Part shown: positions 10,196 to 21,639 of the stretch, one piece after another
How positions within the stretch are numbered: position 1 is the first letter of the stretch
How the letters are laid out: each line of letters starts with the position of its first letter
Source: Talinum fruticosum
Lineage: Eukaryota > Streptophyta > Magnoliopsida > Caryophyllales > Talinaceae
Assembly: GCA_021018815.1 (NCBI GenBank)
Contig: JAITYX010000049.1
Location: 372,001-436,000 of the forward strand
Direction: 5' to 3'
Length of the DNA stretch: 64,000 nt
Notes under the pieces: model-generated
The model's database searches: none
Told to the model about the DNA's origin: nothing
What the model saw: only the letters and a program-made list of their open reading frames with translations
Program-made: the position numbers and the translations under genes

Positions 10196-11994
10196 CCGAT
10201 TACACTCTTATAAATACTACTTATGCTCAAGCCCTCGCCCACTTATTATCTAAAGGGAAAATCAAGTTACCTCTTATAAGAGCAGAATTAGAAATTACGA
10301 AACAGATCAAAAACCGGGATGCAGAAAAATTATTTTAGTACCATCATGCATGAGGACGTGACACGGATCAATGTTGGACTTTCAAGAACAAAATAATGAG
10401 CATGTTCCGCATCGGTCAACTTCCTCTCCCTAAGGCCGCTCAAAACCCAATAATAGCAAGAATTCATTTAGCATAACCTCCACTATCTTTTCGAACCCAT
10501 TCCAGTCGGTGGGATCCTTGTGTCTTCATTGAAGACATCAAGGAACCCAAACCACAAATTAGCTTACCCTCCTTAGACCCAAAAGTCCATGGATTGTGGG
10601 GAGTGATGAAGAGGACGTCTACGAGACTAAGGATGATATTGATGACAACTTCTAGGGCACACCACCCTTAGAAAGTGATGAATTTTGGGGTAAACCAAAA
10701 ATTCCTAAAATCCAGTTCCTCATTAGATTTAGCCCACATAACGCACCAACGGGTCCACAACAGAATCGGGAATGCCTAAAAGAAAAAGAAGCTACCAAAG
10801 AAGAAGAACCAATCCTTAAACAACTTAAAAACTCAAAGTTGACATTTCTATCTAAAAATCATATCTGCCTCTCAAAAGCATGGACAAGCCTTAATTGACG
10901 CACTTAGTAAGATTGAGGTGTCTCTCGAAGCCACACTTAAGGAGATGGTAGGATTGGTCAACACTGGGGATGGAACCATCACATTTAATAAGAAGGATCT
11001 ACCTGAAGAAGGCATTGCACACAGTAATACCTTTTATCTGAATATAACTTGTATCAAAAAGTTTATCCCTTTGGCCCTAGTGAATAATGGGTCTGCTGGA
11101 AAACCTCTACCTTTGGAGGATTGCTAAAAGGTTAGGCATCGAGAGCAATAGCTCTCTTAGCAAACTGTTCATCTTGAGCTTATGACAATTCCAAAAGAAC
11201 AGTTTTGGGAATAATAACTCTTCTAGTCAATGTTGGGCCAGTGGTGAAGAACATTGATTTCCAAGTTCTAGACATTCCAAATACTTTAAATCTCCTTCTA
11301 GGACACCCTTGCTTACATGACCATCAAGCAATACCGTCCACATTGCACCGTAAGGTGAAAATGATTGTTAAAGGTCAAGTAGTAACTATTAACGGAGATA
11401 ATCTTTCTACCACTATCACTACCAAAGAGTCTATAGTCGAAATTGAACATGACATCGATGATGAAGAACTTTATGGATTCGAGACTATAGTTTTTGTGGA
11501 AAAGGACAAAGCACCTCTTAACTTCAATCCTTATGTTAACCCTATTGTTCATTTGATTCCTAGTTAAGTTGTAGGTAGGAGGGTATACCACCCTATTGTT
11601 CATTTGGTCTAGGCTACCATCCAACTCCTAAGGAAGTGGCCCAAGCTTAGTGGGAAACACAAACTAGGAGGATTAGATCACTCACAGCTTCCACCCTATT
11701 AAGCCTTATCCTCGCACTATAAACGGGTAATTTATGAAAGAAGGGGATTAATTCCCTTACTATGGTTTTCACGAGCCCTATTATCTAAAGGAGAAAGGCA
11801 TCCTAGTCCCTTGTTTAGAAATCTTTAGTGAGTGACACGTATTAGAAAAGGAGGCACCTTACCTTCTCGAGAAGGAACAGTCCACCAAGACTGGACCAAC
11901 CCGGTAGAGTGCAACATCTTCGGTCTATTGTTTGGACAAGAGAAATACCTAGAGGGAAATTCAATTTCGCTATTGTCCCAAGCCATGTTGCACC
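10196..11994 (+). pseudogene. Ty3/gypsy gag C-terminus, protease and linker fragment (G2)
   Basis: The plus strand reads gag tail (TYAQALAHLLSKGKIKL) and a damaged zinc-type region. The protease follows at about 11040-11420, with the blocks IDFQVLDIPNTLNLLLGHP and STLHRKVKMIVKGQ. Then comes the pro-RT linker with a Phe-Pro-Tyr-Tyr-Gly-Phe block near 11750. The protease active site reads LALVNNGSAG where the other copy (near 54520) has LTLVDNGST, so the catalytic Asp is Asn. Frames are broken repeatedly. Copia A abuts its left end and copia LTR L1 its right end, both inserted into it. Confidence 0.82.
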
Positions 11995-13156
11995 TTAAGG
12001 TTTTCTCTTGGAGGGGTTGAGTCACCCTAGACAGGGGGTGAATAGGCTAATGGAAACTTTTTGTAGATTAACAAAATATTCTGCATTGCAAAGACTTAGG
12101 AAATAATTCTAAGTCTAGATTTGACTCGGAACAAAACAAAACACAGAAAAAACATGGAAACCCTCCTGGGGCAGAAAACCATGGACAATGCCAATCCAAG
12201 TACTAAGTCAAATCCACTATTTTAAATCTAAAAATACAAGCACTCGACCACTTATAGAATTACATCCTTAGACAATTCAATTACAAGCTTTTCCTACACT
12301 TGCAAATTCCCTTATCCGATCTAGTACTTCCTAACTGAGGTAACCTTTACAGCTAGGGATAATTGAGCTAAGTTAACCCTTACAGCTCAGTCAATGGACT
12401 TAACAGAGAATTGAAAATGTAAAAGTGATTATAAGACTTTTGCTTTACAACTCGGAAAGTTAGAACTTAAGAAGTAGAGTTGTGAAAGCTCAAAGATTAA
12501 ATGAGAGTAGATTATGTTTAGTTCCACCAATCTTTAAGCCTTGTAGGATGGCTTATATTTATACTCATCAGGGTAGAGTAGCTATTGAGACTTAATCTAG
12601 ACTTGAGAACTTTACTACCCGTTGTAACAGTTAGTCTAAGTCACTTAAAAAGGAGTCGTTACAACGTCAACATTGTGCTTAGGTCCTTTGCTCGAAAAGT
12701 AGTCCATCCCACCGGATGTGATTAAAATATGGGGTAGAAACAACCGTTAGACTCAAAGTTGATGTTTACAGGATTTGGTAATAAACAACCCCGACACGGT
12801 GTATAGGCTTTGCCCGTAAAAGGTGTTTTTATGTCTCGCTGGTGTTTAACGGATAAAAGCTGGTTGGTTTTGCTTTTGAAAATAAGATTAAAATACAATA
12901 ATTAACCTGCAAAAGCAAATCAAAGTGGTACTCAAAAGTATAAAAATACTATGATCCAAGATTAGGCAATGATATTACTTAATTCATAATAATTAAGTGC
13001 CTAATTATCTTCACCCTGAATAAATGGATTTTTCCGAGTCTAATATTCAATAATTTCAAATTTCACCTTGAGGAAATCCTTTAAATGATTAAGTAATTAA
13101 GATTGAATAATCAGAATGCGTAAATTTGATCAAGTATATAATTTCATTCAATAAAC
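11995..13156 (-). repeat. Copia LTR fragment L1
   Basis: Minus-oriented LTR of the Sirevirus family. It starts TTAAGGTTTTCTCTTGG, a degenerate form of the LTR 3' end. It carries the PBS-proximal hairpin region in decayed form, the CCATGGTTTTCTGCC-type block and the TATACTTTTGAG block. It stops about 400 bp short of the normal LTR 5' end, where L2 begins. It is inserted in G2; the flank before it is GCACC. Confidence 0.8.
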
Positions 13157-14290
13157 TCAAGGTTTGCTCTTGGAGAGTTTTAGTCACCCTAGGGGGTGAA
13201 TAGGTGATGAGGAAATTTTAACAAACTTAGAAAATTAAGCTTAAAAGGAATGAACAAGATAATTTGAGTCTCGATTGGACTAAGAAAAGTGTAAACTCGG
13301 AGATAAGTTGAAACCCTCCCGGGGCAGAAAACCACGGATAGTGCTAGTCCAAGCACCAAGTCAAAGCCACTATTTTGAATCCACAAAATACAATAGATCG
13401 ACTCAACCAGAATTGCCCCCTTAAACAATTCCTTACAATGTTTTCCTAGACTCGAAATTCCCTTATCTCGATCTAGTACTTCCTAACCGAGGTAACCTTT
13501 ACAGCTAGGGAGAATTGAGCTGAGTTAACCCTTACAACTTAGTAAAGGGACCTTACTCAAAAAGCAAGAAGAGTGTGTAAGTGATTACAAGACTTTACAA
13601 CTCGGAAAGTATGAATTACAAGATGGGAGTTGTAAATAGAAGATTAAATATGAATACAATGACATTTGCTTTAAGTAATGTTTTTCAACAATAATTTCAG
13701 CAATCTTCAAGTCTTGAGAGGTGGCTCCTATTTATAGAAGACCAAGCGGATTAGCCGTTGTGACAAAATTTTTAACGTAAGTCCTTCCGTACGGTTGTAA
13801 TGGTTCTTCCGAGTCGCTCGAAATGATCCGTTGGGATGTGAACGTTGTGCAATGGCACTTGGCTCCTAAAGGTGCTCCAGTCAACTGGTGATGTCCGAAA
13901 AGGAAGGTGGAAATCACCGTTGAGCTTAGCGTTGAATTTTCCCAATTTTGGAAGCAGACAACCTTGACACGAGTGTCCGAGCCTTGTTTAGAAGTAGTAA
14001 AGCCTTGTCTGCTAGTGATTGACAGCTTCAAGTCGGTTACTTTTGTAATTCAAAAATGAGATAACCTCGTTTTGATAACGTACAAAAGTAAATCATTTTG
14101 GTTCTCAAAGTATAAAATACTTTGGTACAAGATTAGGCACGAGCTAATAATTTAATTAAGATAATTAAGTGCATAATTATCTCACACCTAGAAGAGTGGA
14201 ATTTTCTGAGTCTTATATTCATTATACTCACATTCCATCGAGTCAGTCCTAAGAAAGATCAAGTTATAAGAGTGAAAACATCGAGTACAG
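13157..14290 (-). repeat. Copia LTR fragment L2, head-to-tail with L1
   Basis: A second minus-oriented LTR immediately after L1, starting TCAAGGTTTGCTCTTGG. It lacks about the same 5' portion of the LTR as L1, ending near the CTCGATGTT block that B has at 52988. It then meets a plus-oriented LTR end at about 14296. Confidence 0.8.
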
Positions 14291-14295
14291 CTCAT

Positions 14296-14489
14296 CTCGT
14301 GGTTTTCTCGCCCCGAGAAGTTCCACGTAAATCCGAGTCTATACTTTTCGAGTCTATTCACCCCCTCTAGGGTGACTTAACTATTTCTGTTTCTATTCTC
14401 GTGCAAAAGAGTTTGTTTTTCTCAAAAATCTTCCATCACCCTATTCACCCCCTCTAGGGTGACTTAACTTCTCAAAGAGCAAACCTTCA
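14296..14489 (+). repeat. Partial 5' LTR of copia C
   Basis: Only the last ~190 bp of the LTR: it begins in the CGTGGTTTTCTCGCC block and ends GAGCAAACCTTCA at 14489. The segment CTATTCACCCCCTCTAGG with its GTGACTTAAC tail occurs twice (14354-14381 and 14441-14468). Confidence 0.85.
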
Positions 14490-14491
14490 AT

Positions 14492-14503
14492 TGGTATCGA
14501 GCC
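14492..14503 (+). other. Primer binding site of copia C
   Basis: TGGTATCGAGCC, the initiator-Met type PBS lacking one base compared with TGGTATCAGAGCC. The same form is found in copy E. Confidence 0.75.
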
Positions 14504-14545
14504 TAGCCTTTCAAGAGGATCTCACCATTCAAAGGTTTAAAGATC

Positions 14546-16414
14546 ATGGCTCATCGTACTTGGAGAATTCGAAGAAGGAAGATCTCTTTTGAGGCCACCC
14601 AAGTTCAAAGGCTCAAACTTTGCACTTTGGTAGAAGCTGATACAATGCTTCATCCAAGATCTTGATGAATAAGTGTGGAAGGTCATCACCGAGGGAAACT
14701 ATATTCCCACAAAGTAAGAAGGTGACCAACCCGTGGCAAAACTAAAGTCGAATACACCACCGAAGAGAAGGAAAGGTACAAGAAGAACTTCGGAGCTATG
14801 AACATCCTTCTATGGGCCATAGATGCTTCGGAGTACAATAGAGTCTCGGCTTGTGACACAGCTAAGGAGGTGTGGGACACCTTGGTGACAACATATGAAG
14901 GAACAAGCCAAGTGAGACAAACTAAGATCAGCGAATACCTCCACAAGTATGAGCTATTCAAAATGGAAGAAGCTGAAAGCATCACCGAGATGTATATCCA
15001 ATTCAAAGAGATTGTTAATAATCTCAAATCTCTCGGCAAGAAGATGCCTAATGAAGAAGTTGTTAGAAAACTTTTGAGGAGCCTACCAAAGACGAAATGG
15101 GGTCCAAAGGTGACTGTAATAGAAGAAGCACAAGACCTCAACAAACTGAAGTTAGATGAGCTCATAGAAAAACTTCGACCCATGAGTTACATCTCCAAGA
15201 AGAGGATTATGAGGACAGCGCCTGAAAGAACATTGCATTAAAAGCCTCGGAAGAAGCTGAACTAAGTTAAAATAGTTTCGACTCAAAAGAGGACCCAACA
15301 GAGCAAATTGCAAAAGGCTTCAAGAAGATGATGAAGCATCGAGTATCGAAAAGAAGTCTAAATCTGGGGTCCTCGGACGAGAAAGAAAAGGTAAACTCTC
15401 TCATCCTCTCAATTCTTTTTCTACTAATTATTCCGGGTGTTTTAAGTGTGGTAGCAAGGAACACACCATCAAATATTGCCCAGAAAAGAAGAGAGATTAT
15501 AAAAGAAGAAGACCATTACTTATAGTAAGGATGAGTCGGAAGAAGAAGGAGACTCATGAGACTCGAGACATAAAGGATGAGTCCAAGCTGTCTAATAGCA
15601 ATGACTCGACTCGCATACGTAAACCGAATTAGGACAATACTCATCTAATGTTGAGGAAAATGATCCTCAAGAGGTACTCAATAACTATCTTACATTTTCT
15701 AAGATAGATCTTGCAAAGTACATTTTTTCTTTAGAGGAAAAGTCTAACTCGATTCTTCCTTCTTTCAAGAAAAACTTAAGTCTCTTAAAGCGAGAACAAT
15801 TTTCGAAAAATGATTTAGAAAAGCTGAGACTCGGTTTGAAGGTACTTGAGACTAGCTCACATGATAATGAGATTAAGTCCGAGTGCCTTACATATGAGAA
15901 TGAGCTTTTAAAGAAAAAGTTGGATGAGTCTCGAATTTGATTCTAGAACTCACTCAAGGTCGAAAAACCTTGATGTCCTTATTAGTTCTCGGTGTGTTTC
16001 TTTTCAAAAGAAGGTTTGGATTTTAATTTTGAAAAGGAGGGTAACTCCTATAAAGATCCTTTCAAGAAAGATTCTTGAAAAATCTTTTTCAAAAATTTTG
16101 AGTCCAGTTCAACTCAGACAGTGAGAAAGAGAACCGAGCTCGAAAGGTTTATCAAGAGAAGTCTACTCAAACTTTTTACAAAAGAAAAGATTTTAACAAA
16201 CCTGAAACTCAAATTTCAAAAAGGGAGACTCGAAATCACACCCTTCCTAAAATTATTCAAATTTGGGTTCCCAAAGTGCCCTTCCTCCAAAACTAACCTC
16301 GGTAAGAATAGTTACTCGGACTCGTTAGAGGAAGCAAGAAGGGTTAGTTTGTTTTCTTTTGCAAGTACACTACAAAGCAAAGGAAGACTCGGGTCGACCC
16401 TCAGAGAGTGTTAA
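14546..16414 (+). pseudogene. Copia C gag and linker
   Basis: Starts at ATG 14546 (MAHRTWRIR...), then is out of frame until about 14740. From there the UBN2 gag body is open to 15241: VWDTLVTTYEGT, ISEYLHKYELFK, ESITEMYIQFKEI, SLPKTKWGPKVTVIEEAQ. The CCHC knuckle CFKCGSKEHTIKYC (15438-15479) keeps all ligands, in another frame. A Ser/Lys-rich, charged linker in broken frames continues to 16414. Gag would form the particle and bind element RNA. This is the best gag core in the window but it is not continuous. Confidence 0.8.
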
Positions 16415-16793
16415 GAATTTTAACTTGGTAAGTCGGAGATTTGGAAAAGCAATCAGGTAAAAGTCTAGTCATCTCCTTGATAATATCATTCCAAACATCA
16501 ACTAAGGTATGATTGATCTGTACTTATCATTACATTCAATTGGTATTTATATTTCTTCTGTTCAAAATCTCGTTCTCTCCTTGTTATATTTTTTAATGAA
16601 ATGCATTAGGGGAGAGAATAATGAACTTTGTGGATTCATCTTCTTAGGGGAGTTCAATGGTTTAGGGGAGCGAATTTTGAAAAGTTTCACAAATTTAAAA
16701 TGCTCCTTATGTCATTTTAATTGTTCTCGATAATTATGATGAATTTCTTTGAGTCATTATTTAGTTGAATGTCATTCATCAAAAAGGGGAGAT
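16415..16793 (+). other. Deletion junction, post-ORF3 tail and PPT of copia C
   Basis: The gag linker passes within ~180 bases into sequence like 52260-52630 of copy B (AATGAAATGCATTAGGGGAG-type text near 16597). The stretch ends in the polypurine tract AAAAAGGGGAGAT at 16781-16793 just before the LTR. Frames here are not genes. Confidence 0.7.
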
Positions 16794-17880
16794 TGAAGAC
16801 TCGGGTATGACTGACTAAACCCTTGACTGTGTTTTGATTTCATGCATTCATCTAAATCTAGGATAAAGCAAGAAGCATCCTAAAAGAAATTCATTTAACT
16901 AAGTCATATGTTTTATAATTCATCATTTCAATATGACTTATTCTTGATCGAACTCGGACTTAAGCATATTAAGATTATCTAACTAAGTCCGACCCACTAA
17001 GTCGGACTCGGACTCAGAAAGTAGAACCTGAGTTAGTTATAATAGATCCGGGAACTCGGACTCGGATTTGACCCACTTAGAACCAGATTCCGACCCACTC
17101 GGATCCGACCTACTCGGAACTCGGATTTTGACCCACTAAGTCAAACTCGGACATTTAGTTTGCCTACACTATTATTTGTTTAATCATGCGTAATTGTAAA
17201 ATGTCTATATAACTCATGTGCCCATTAAGATTGAATAATTTATTTATGAGTTTTGGCATATCTATAATATGAGTATATTAAATATTAGACTTGAAATATT
17301 CCAGATTAATAGATTAAGGTAATTAGTCATTAAATGCTTTATTTAGACTAATCCTTCTTTAATTATGGACCAAAATATATTTATACTTTGAGAACCATTG
17401 TGCTTAATGTTTTTGCAGGTTTTCTAATGTCAATTATCTGTAGAAAAAGCAAAAACAAAAGGTTTCGACTCGTTAAAGCACTACCGGACAAAAACCTAGA
17501 ATTTTTAGAAAATTTACAAAAGCTAGAAAAAGAGTTATTCGAAGCTAGGACTAAGGCACAATGACTATTTCAAGGTGGTCCAGAAATCTGAGTGACTTAG
17601 ACTATCCGTTAAAATAGCTAGTTGACTCGGAGAGCTTCAACAGAAAGACGTTGGAGGCTGAACGGCTATCTTTTCAAGGCATACTATTTATAGAAGCCTT
17701 AGCACAAGATTTCAACTGATGAAGGGAAGAAAAAGAGAGACCATATTGAACATCTTCTCTAGCATACAACTCCCAAACTGTAATTCTAATATTCCGAGTT
17801 GTACTTTTCCGAGTCGGTTGTATTGCAATTCTTACTACTCTTCTACTCTTTCTCTCAATACTCCATTAATTATGTAATTT
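16794..17880 (+). repeat. 3' LTR of copia C, incomplete
   Basis: Starts TGAAGACTCGGG right after the PPT. It contains the TATACTTTGAGAACC block near 17381 and the CCGAGTTGTA block near 17804. It lacks the last few hundred bases, including the hairpin and AACCTTCA end. Bases 16940-17160 hold many short ACTCGG/GACCCACT repeats not seen so densely in other LTR copies. The right boundary is approximate. Confidence 0.7.
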
Positions 17881-18009
17881 TTTGTAACAATTATTATTTA
17901 ATACCATGTAATAATCATTATTGTTCTATGTGTTCGGTTATATGATGATTAATCATATTCATCATTAGGTAGGGAAGTTAAGGTATGAAATAAAAGAGCA
18001 TTACAATGT

Positions 18010-18053
<44 letters not shown>

Positions 18054-18356
18054 CTCTTAAAACAGAACTGAATCAAAATTTAAAAGTTGATTTGACACAA
18101 TACAATCCAAAAGCTTATCTACAGGGTATTCTACTCCTCCAAAGCTACATTCTTCATTGAATACTTGTCGGATCATTCTAAAAATGAATTTGGTGTTGTA
18201 TGACCTGGATCACCTGATTGTTTTTTAGTTACTTTGGATTTTTAATTATCGTTTCTTTTGTAAATAACTACACAATCAAATTTTTAAAAGTTCCTTTATT
18301 TAAGCTTTGATAGTTTATACTTGAGTTGAGTGTACCTTACAAAAATAGTAGCAGAA

Positions 18357-18391
<35 letters not shown>

Positions 18392-18393
18392 CC
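17881..18393. other. Non-coding DNA with two TA/AT microsatellites
   Basis: (TA)n at about 18011-18052 and (AT)n at about 18357-18388 bracket ~300 bases in which nothing is recognised. No link to either retroelement family is visible. Confidence 0.7.
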
Positions 18394-18621
18394 TGCAGAC
18401 CGTATGGCGAGCTTTCATTGTACGCTATTATAGATGATTACCTAGATAAACCACGGGTATTTCTTATTGAGCCTCCACGCAATCAAGAATTAGAAGAACC
18501 CATCGCTCTTATTACATCTATTGATTGGGAGGAAGAAGTTTATCACTTACAAAATACCAATTTTACATACGGAAGGTACACAATATGCACACATAATATT
18601 CATATTCGACATTGTTTGTAA
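18391..18621 (+). other. Unidentified short open frame, possible exon remnant
   Basis: An open frame without an ATG start runs from the (AT)n repeat to a stop at 18621. It translates with balanced composition: IIDDYLDKPRVFLIEPPRNQ, then EEPIALITSIDWEEEVYHL. It is richer in acidic residues than the chance frames around it and does not match gag-pol. I do not recognise the family. It could be a fragment of a host gene exon or chance. Confidence 0.25.
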
Positions 18622-18796
18622 AAAAATATAACTTTATCATGGTTCCTTATAGGTACAAGAAGAGTAAGAAGAGGAAGAGAAGTCTTTGTGATCCCGCACC
18701 ATTAGTGAATTTATCATTGTGTCATTTACTTTGATCTTTCTCTTAATATTTACACCCTACTATTTTAAACATTTTAAGATAGCACGGGTCCGGACT
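18622..18796. other. Unassigned spacer
   Basis: Short AT-rich stretch up to the abrupt start of copia D. Nothing recognised. Confidence 0.4.
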
Positions 18797-20290
18797 AGTT
18801 CCTAATAAAGCAAAACTGATCCTTACTAAGTGGTTTAGTAAAGATATCAGCTAATTGAAGATTGGTAGGAATGAATTCAAGTTCAATATCTCCTTTCTCA
18901 GAATGGTCTCTTAAAAAATGATACCGACCTCAATGTGTTTCGTCTTTGAGTGCTGAACTGGATTTTTGGTGATGCTGATTGCACTCTAATTATCACACTT
19001 GATTGAAACCGATTTGAAAGAAAGTCCAAGATCTTTCAAGTGTTGCTTTATCCATAAAATCTGAGCACAACATGCTCCAGCTGCAATATACTCGGCCTCG
19101 GCAGTTGATAGAGCTACTAAGTTTTGTTTCTTTGAGTGCCAAGATATTAAGGATTGACCCAGAAATTGGTAAGCTCCTGAGGTGCTCTTTCTATCAACTT
19201 TGTATCCAGCGTAATCAGCATCCGAGTATTTAGTGAGAGTCGGTTTTGAGTCTCCGGAGTACCATAGACCTAAATTCCGAGTCCCCGCAAGATATCTCGA
19301 ATATTCTCTTCACCGCAGTGAGATGTGATTCTTTTGGATTAGCTTGGAATCTTGCGCATAGACAGGACACTAAACATTATATCCGGTCTACTAGAAGTAA
19401 GATATAATCCAATCATACCTCGATAGAGTTTCGATCTATTGCTTTACCTTTTCGTCTTATTCCAGTTTCAAGCTACTTGCTCATAGGTGTTGCTTGCATG
19501 CTTTGCATCTTGAAGTTTATACTTTTTCAGCAGCTCCTTGGTATACTTTGATTGATAGACATAAATTTCATTTTTGTCTTGCTTGATTTGTAGACCAATG
19601 AAGAAATTGTGTTCTCCTATCATACTCATTTTAAATTCTGTCTCATTAACTCGGAAAAATCTCGACACGGAATTTCATTAGTAGCTCCAAAAGTTATGTC
19701 ATCAACATATATCCGAGCGATAAGGAAATCTTTCCCCTTACTTTGATAATGAGAGTCTTGTCGATCCGACCTCTTCTAAAATCATTTTGCACAAAGAAAT
19801 TGCTCGAGTCTTTCATACCAAGCTCTGGGAGCTTGTTTAAGACCATAAAGAGCTTTTTGAAGTTTGAAAACATGATTTGAAAATTCTGAGTTTTCATATC
19901 CACGGGGTTGCTCAACATAGACTTCCTCTTCGATAAAGCCATTGAGAAAAGCACACTTAACATCCATTTGATATAACTTTATATTCATGCTAGATGCAAA
20001 TGCTAACAAAATTCTTATGGCTTCAATTCGGCTACAGGTGAAAAGGTTTCCCCACAATCAATCCCTTCTTCCTCATTGTAACCTTGAGCCACAAGTTTAG
20101 CCTTGTTTCTTACTACCAATCCACCTTCATCCAGTTTGTTCTTGAAAACCCACTTAGTTCCTATGACTAGGTGGTTAGAAGGTCGTTTGCTCGGAGTCCG
20201 GACTTGGTTTCTTTCGAATTGATTGAGTTCCTCTTGCATGGCCTCTACCCATTCAGGTTCATTTAGGGCCTCTAGTGCATTTTTAGGTTC
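18797..20290 (-). pseudogene. Copia D reverse transcriptase and RNase H remnant
   Basis: RT blocks: [16 protein letters not shown] (20015-20239), then in a second frame LYQMDVKCAFLNGFIEEEVY and [16 protein letters not shown] (19782-20057). A third frame gives the catalytic box RIYVDDITFGATNE near 19705. QSKYTKELLKKYKLQDAKHA follows at 19468-19668, so the thumb deletion of copy A is not shared. RNase H is readable in pieces (SDADYAGYKVDRKSTSG, then SLISWHSKKQN) down to the truncated end. Several single-base shifts break the protein. Confidence 0.83.
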
Positions 20291-20639
20291 GAGTTAATGA
20301 AATGAATGTAGTGAATGCACATAAATTCTGAAGAGAGGAACGAGTTCTTACCCCACTTGTCGATATCGAGATAATATGCTTTCTAGTGGATGATTAGAAG
20401 CATACTTGAATGCTCTACCTGTTCTCCGATTCACCAGATCTGGCGGCTGAATTGCTTGATCCTCCGAGGCTTGTTCCGAGTGAACTTGTCCATCAGATGG
20501 TCCTTCATCATTCCGAGCGGATTCTTGAATTGTCTCATTTTGAGTCACTTTGTTCCGAGTGACTTCATTCCGAGCTAGTTGGGCTTTATTCTTGATAGGC
20601 TTGTTTTCATCATGATCATCATATCTGCTGAGCTTTAGG

Positions 20640-21600
20640 TCTAAGAATGTTGACTCACTTGGTTTTTCCTATTCAAGCTCATCAAACATAACGTGGATGC
20701 TTTCTTCCACTTTGTTAGTTCTCTTATTAAAAATGCGATAAGCTTTGCTATGAGAAGAATAACCTAGAAAAATACCTTCATCCGACCGAGCATCAAACTT
20801 GGTCAGGTGATCCTTACCATTGTTATGAACAAAACACTTACATCCAAAGGGTTTGAAGTATGAAATATTGGGTTTCTTCCCTTTGTAGAGCTCGTATGGT
20901 GTTTTCTTCGAATGGGTCCGATGAGACATCTGTTGAAGGTATAGTTGGTCGTGTTGACTCGCCTCGGCCCGTAAATAGTAGGGTAGATTGTGTTCAATCA
21001 TCATTGTGTCCTAGCTATTTCCTTAAGAGTTCTATTCTTTCTCTTCACTACTCCATTCTGTTAAGGAGTTCTTGGAGCTGAGAAGTTGTGGGAGGTGTCA
21101 TTCTTGTCACAAAACTCTGCAAATTCCGAGTAGTCGAACTCCCTTCCATGGTCGAGTTCGAATTCTTTGAATCCGAGTCTAAGACTCAACTTGGATTTTC
21201 CTACAGAGCTTGCTGAACTCTTTGAATGCTTCATTTTTGTGCTTAAGAAAACACACCCAGGTAAATCGTGAGTAATCATCAACAATAACAAGTACATATG
21301 ATTTACCTCCAAGACTTTTAACAGAGATTTCACCACATAAGTCCATATGTAGCATTTCAAGCACCTTGGATGTGGAAACTGTCTTCAGAGATTTGAAAGA
21401 TTACTTGTTTCCCTTTTGTGCAAGGTTCACATATCTTATCTTTCTCAAAAGCACAATTAGGCAATCCTCTCGACCAAGCCATGAGTCTTAATAGTATGCA
21501 TGCTAACCTAGCCTAATTTGCGATGCCATGTCCATGAGTCATCATGAAGTGATGCTTTTAAGCAAGATCAATTCGACTCGGGTTAGAAAGCGGAATAATG
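20640..21600 (-). pseudogene. Copia D integrase remnant
   Basis: The core is readable as LHMDLCGEISVKSLGGKS and VIVDDYSRFTWVCFLK (21179-21364), then ELDHGREFDYSEFAEFCDKN in the next frame. After it come a QNGVVKRKNRTL block, where the usual catalytic Glu of QNGVVERKN reads Lys, and the open C-terminal part at 20669-21004 (YELYKGKKPNISYFKPFGC, FLGYSSHSKAYRIF). The N-terminal HHCC finger is broken by stops. It would have inserted the cDNA; not functional. Confidence 0.82.
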
Positions 21601-21639
21601 TAAGTGTTACCCGATCTCTTACCTGTGAGCTTGATTTCC

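Larger units (their letters stand above)
14296..17880 (+). mobile_element. Copia deletion derivative C (gag only)
   Basis: Plus-strand element with a partial 5' LTR (14296-14489), PBS, a gag region, then a direct jump to the sequence that follows the third ORF in copy B, a PPT and a 3' LTR starting at 16794. Protease, integrase, RT, RNase H and the third ORF are absent. It could only have moved using enzymes supplied by relatives. Both LTRs are incomplete. Confidence 0.8.

Noticed and set aside
14686..15183. 165-codon minus-strand frame
   Set aside because: Shadow of the copia C gag, which has the UBN2 motifs on the plus strand.
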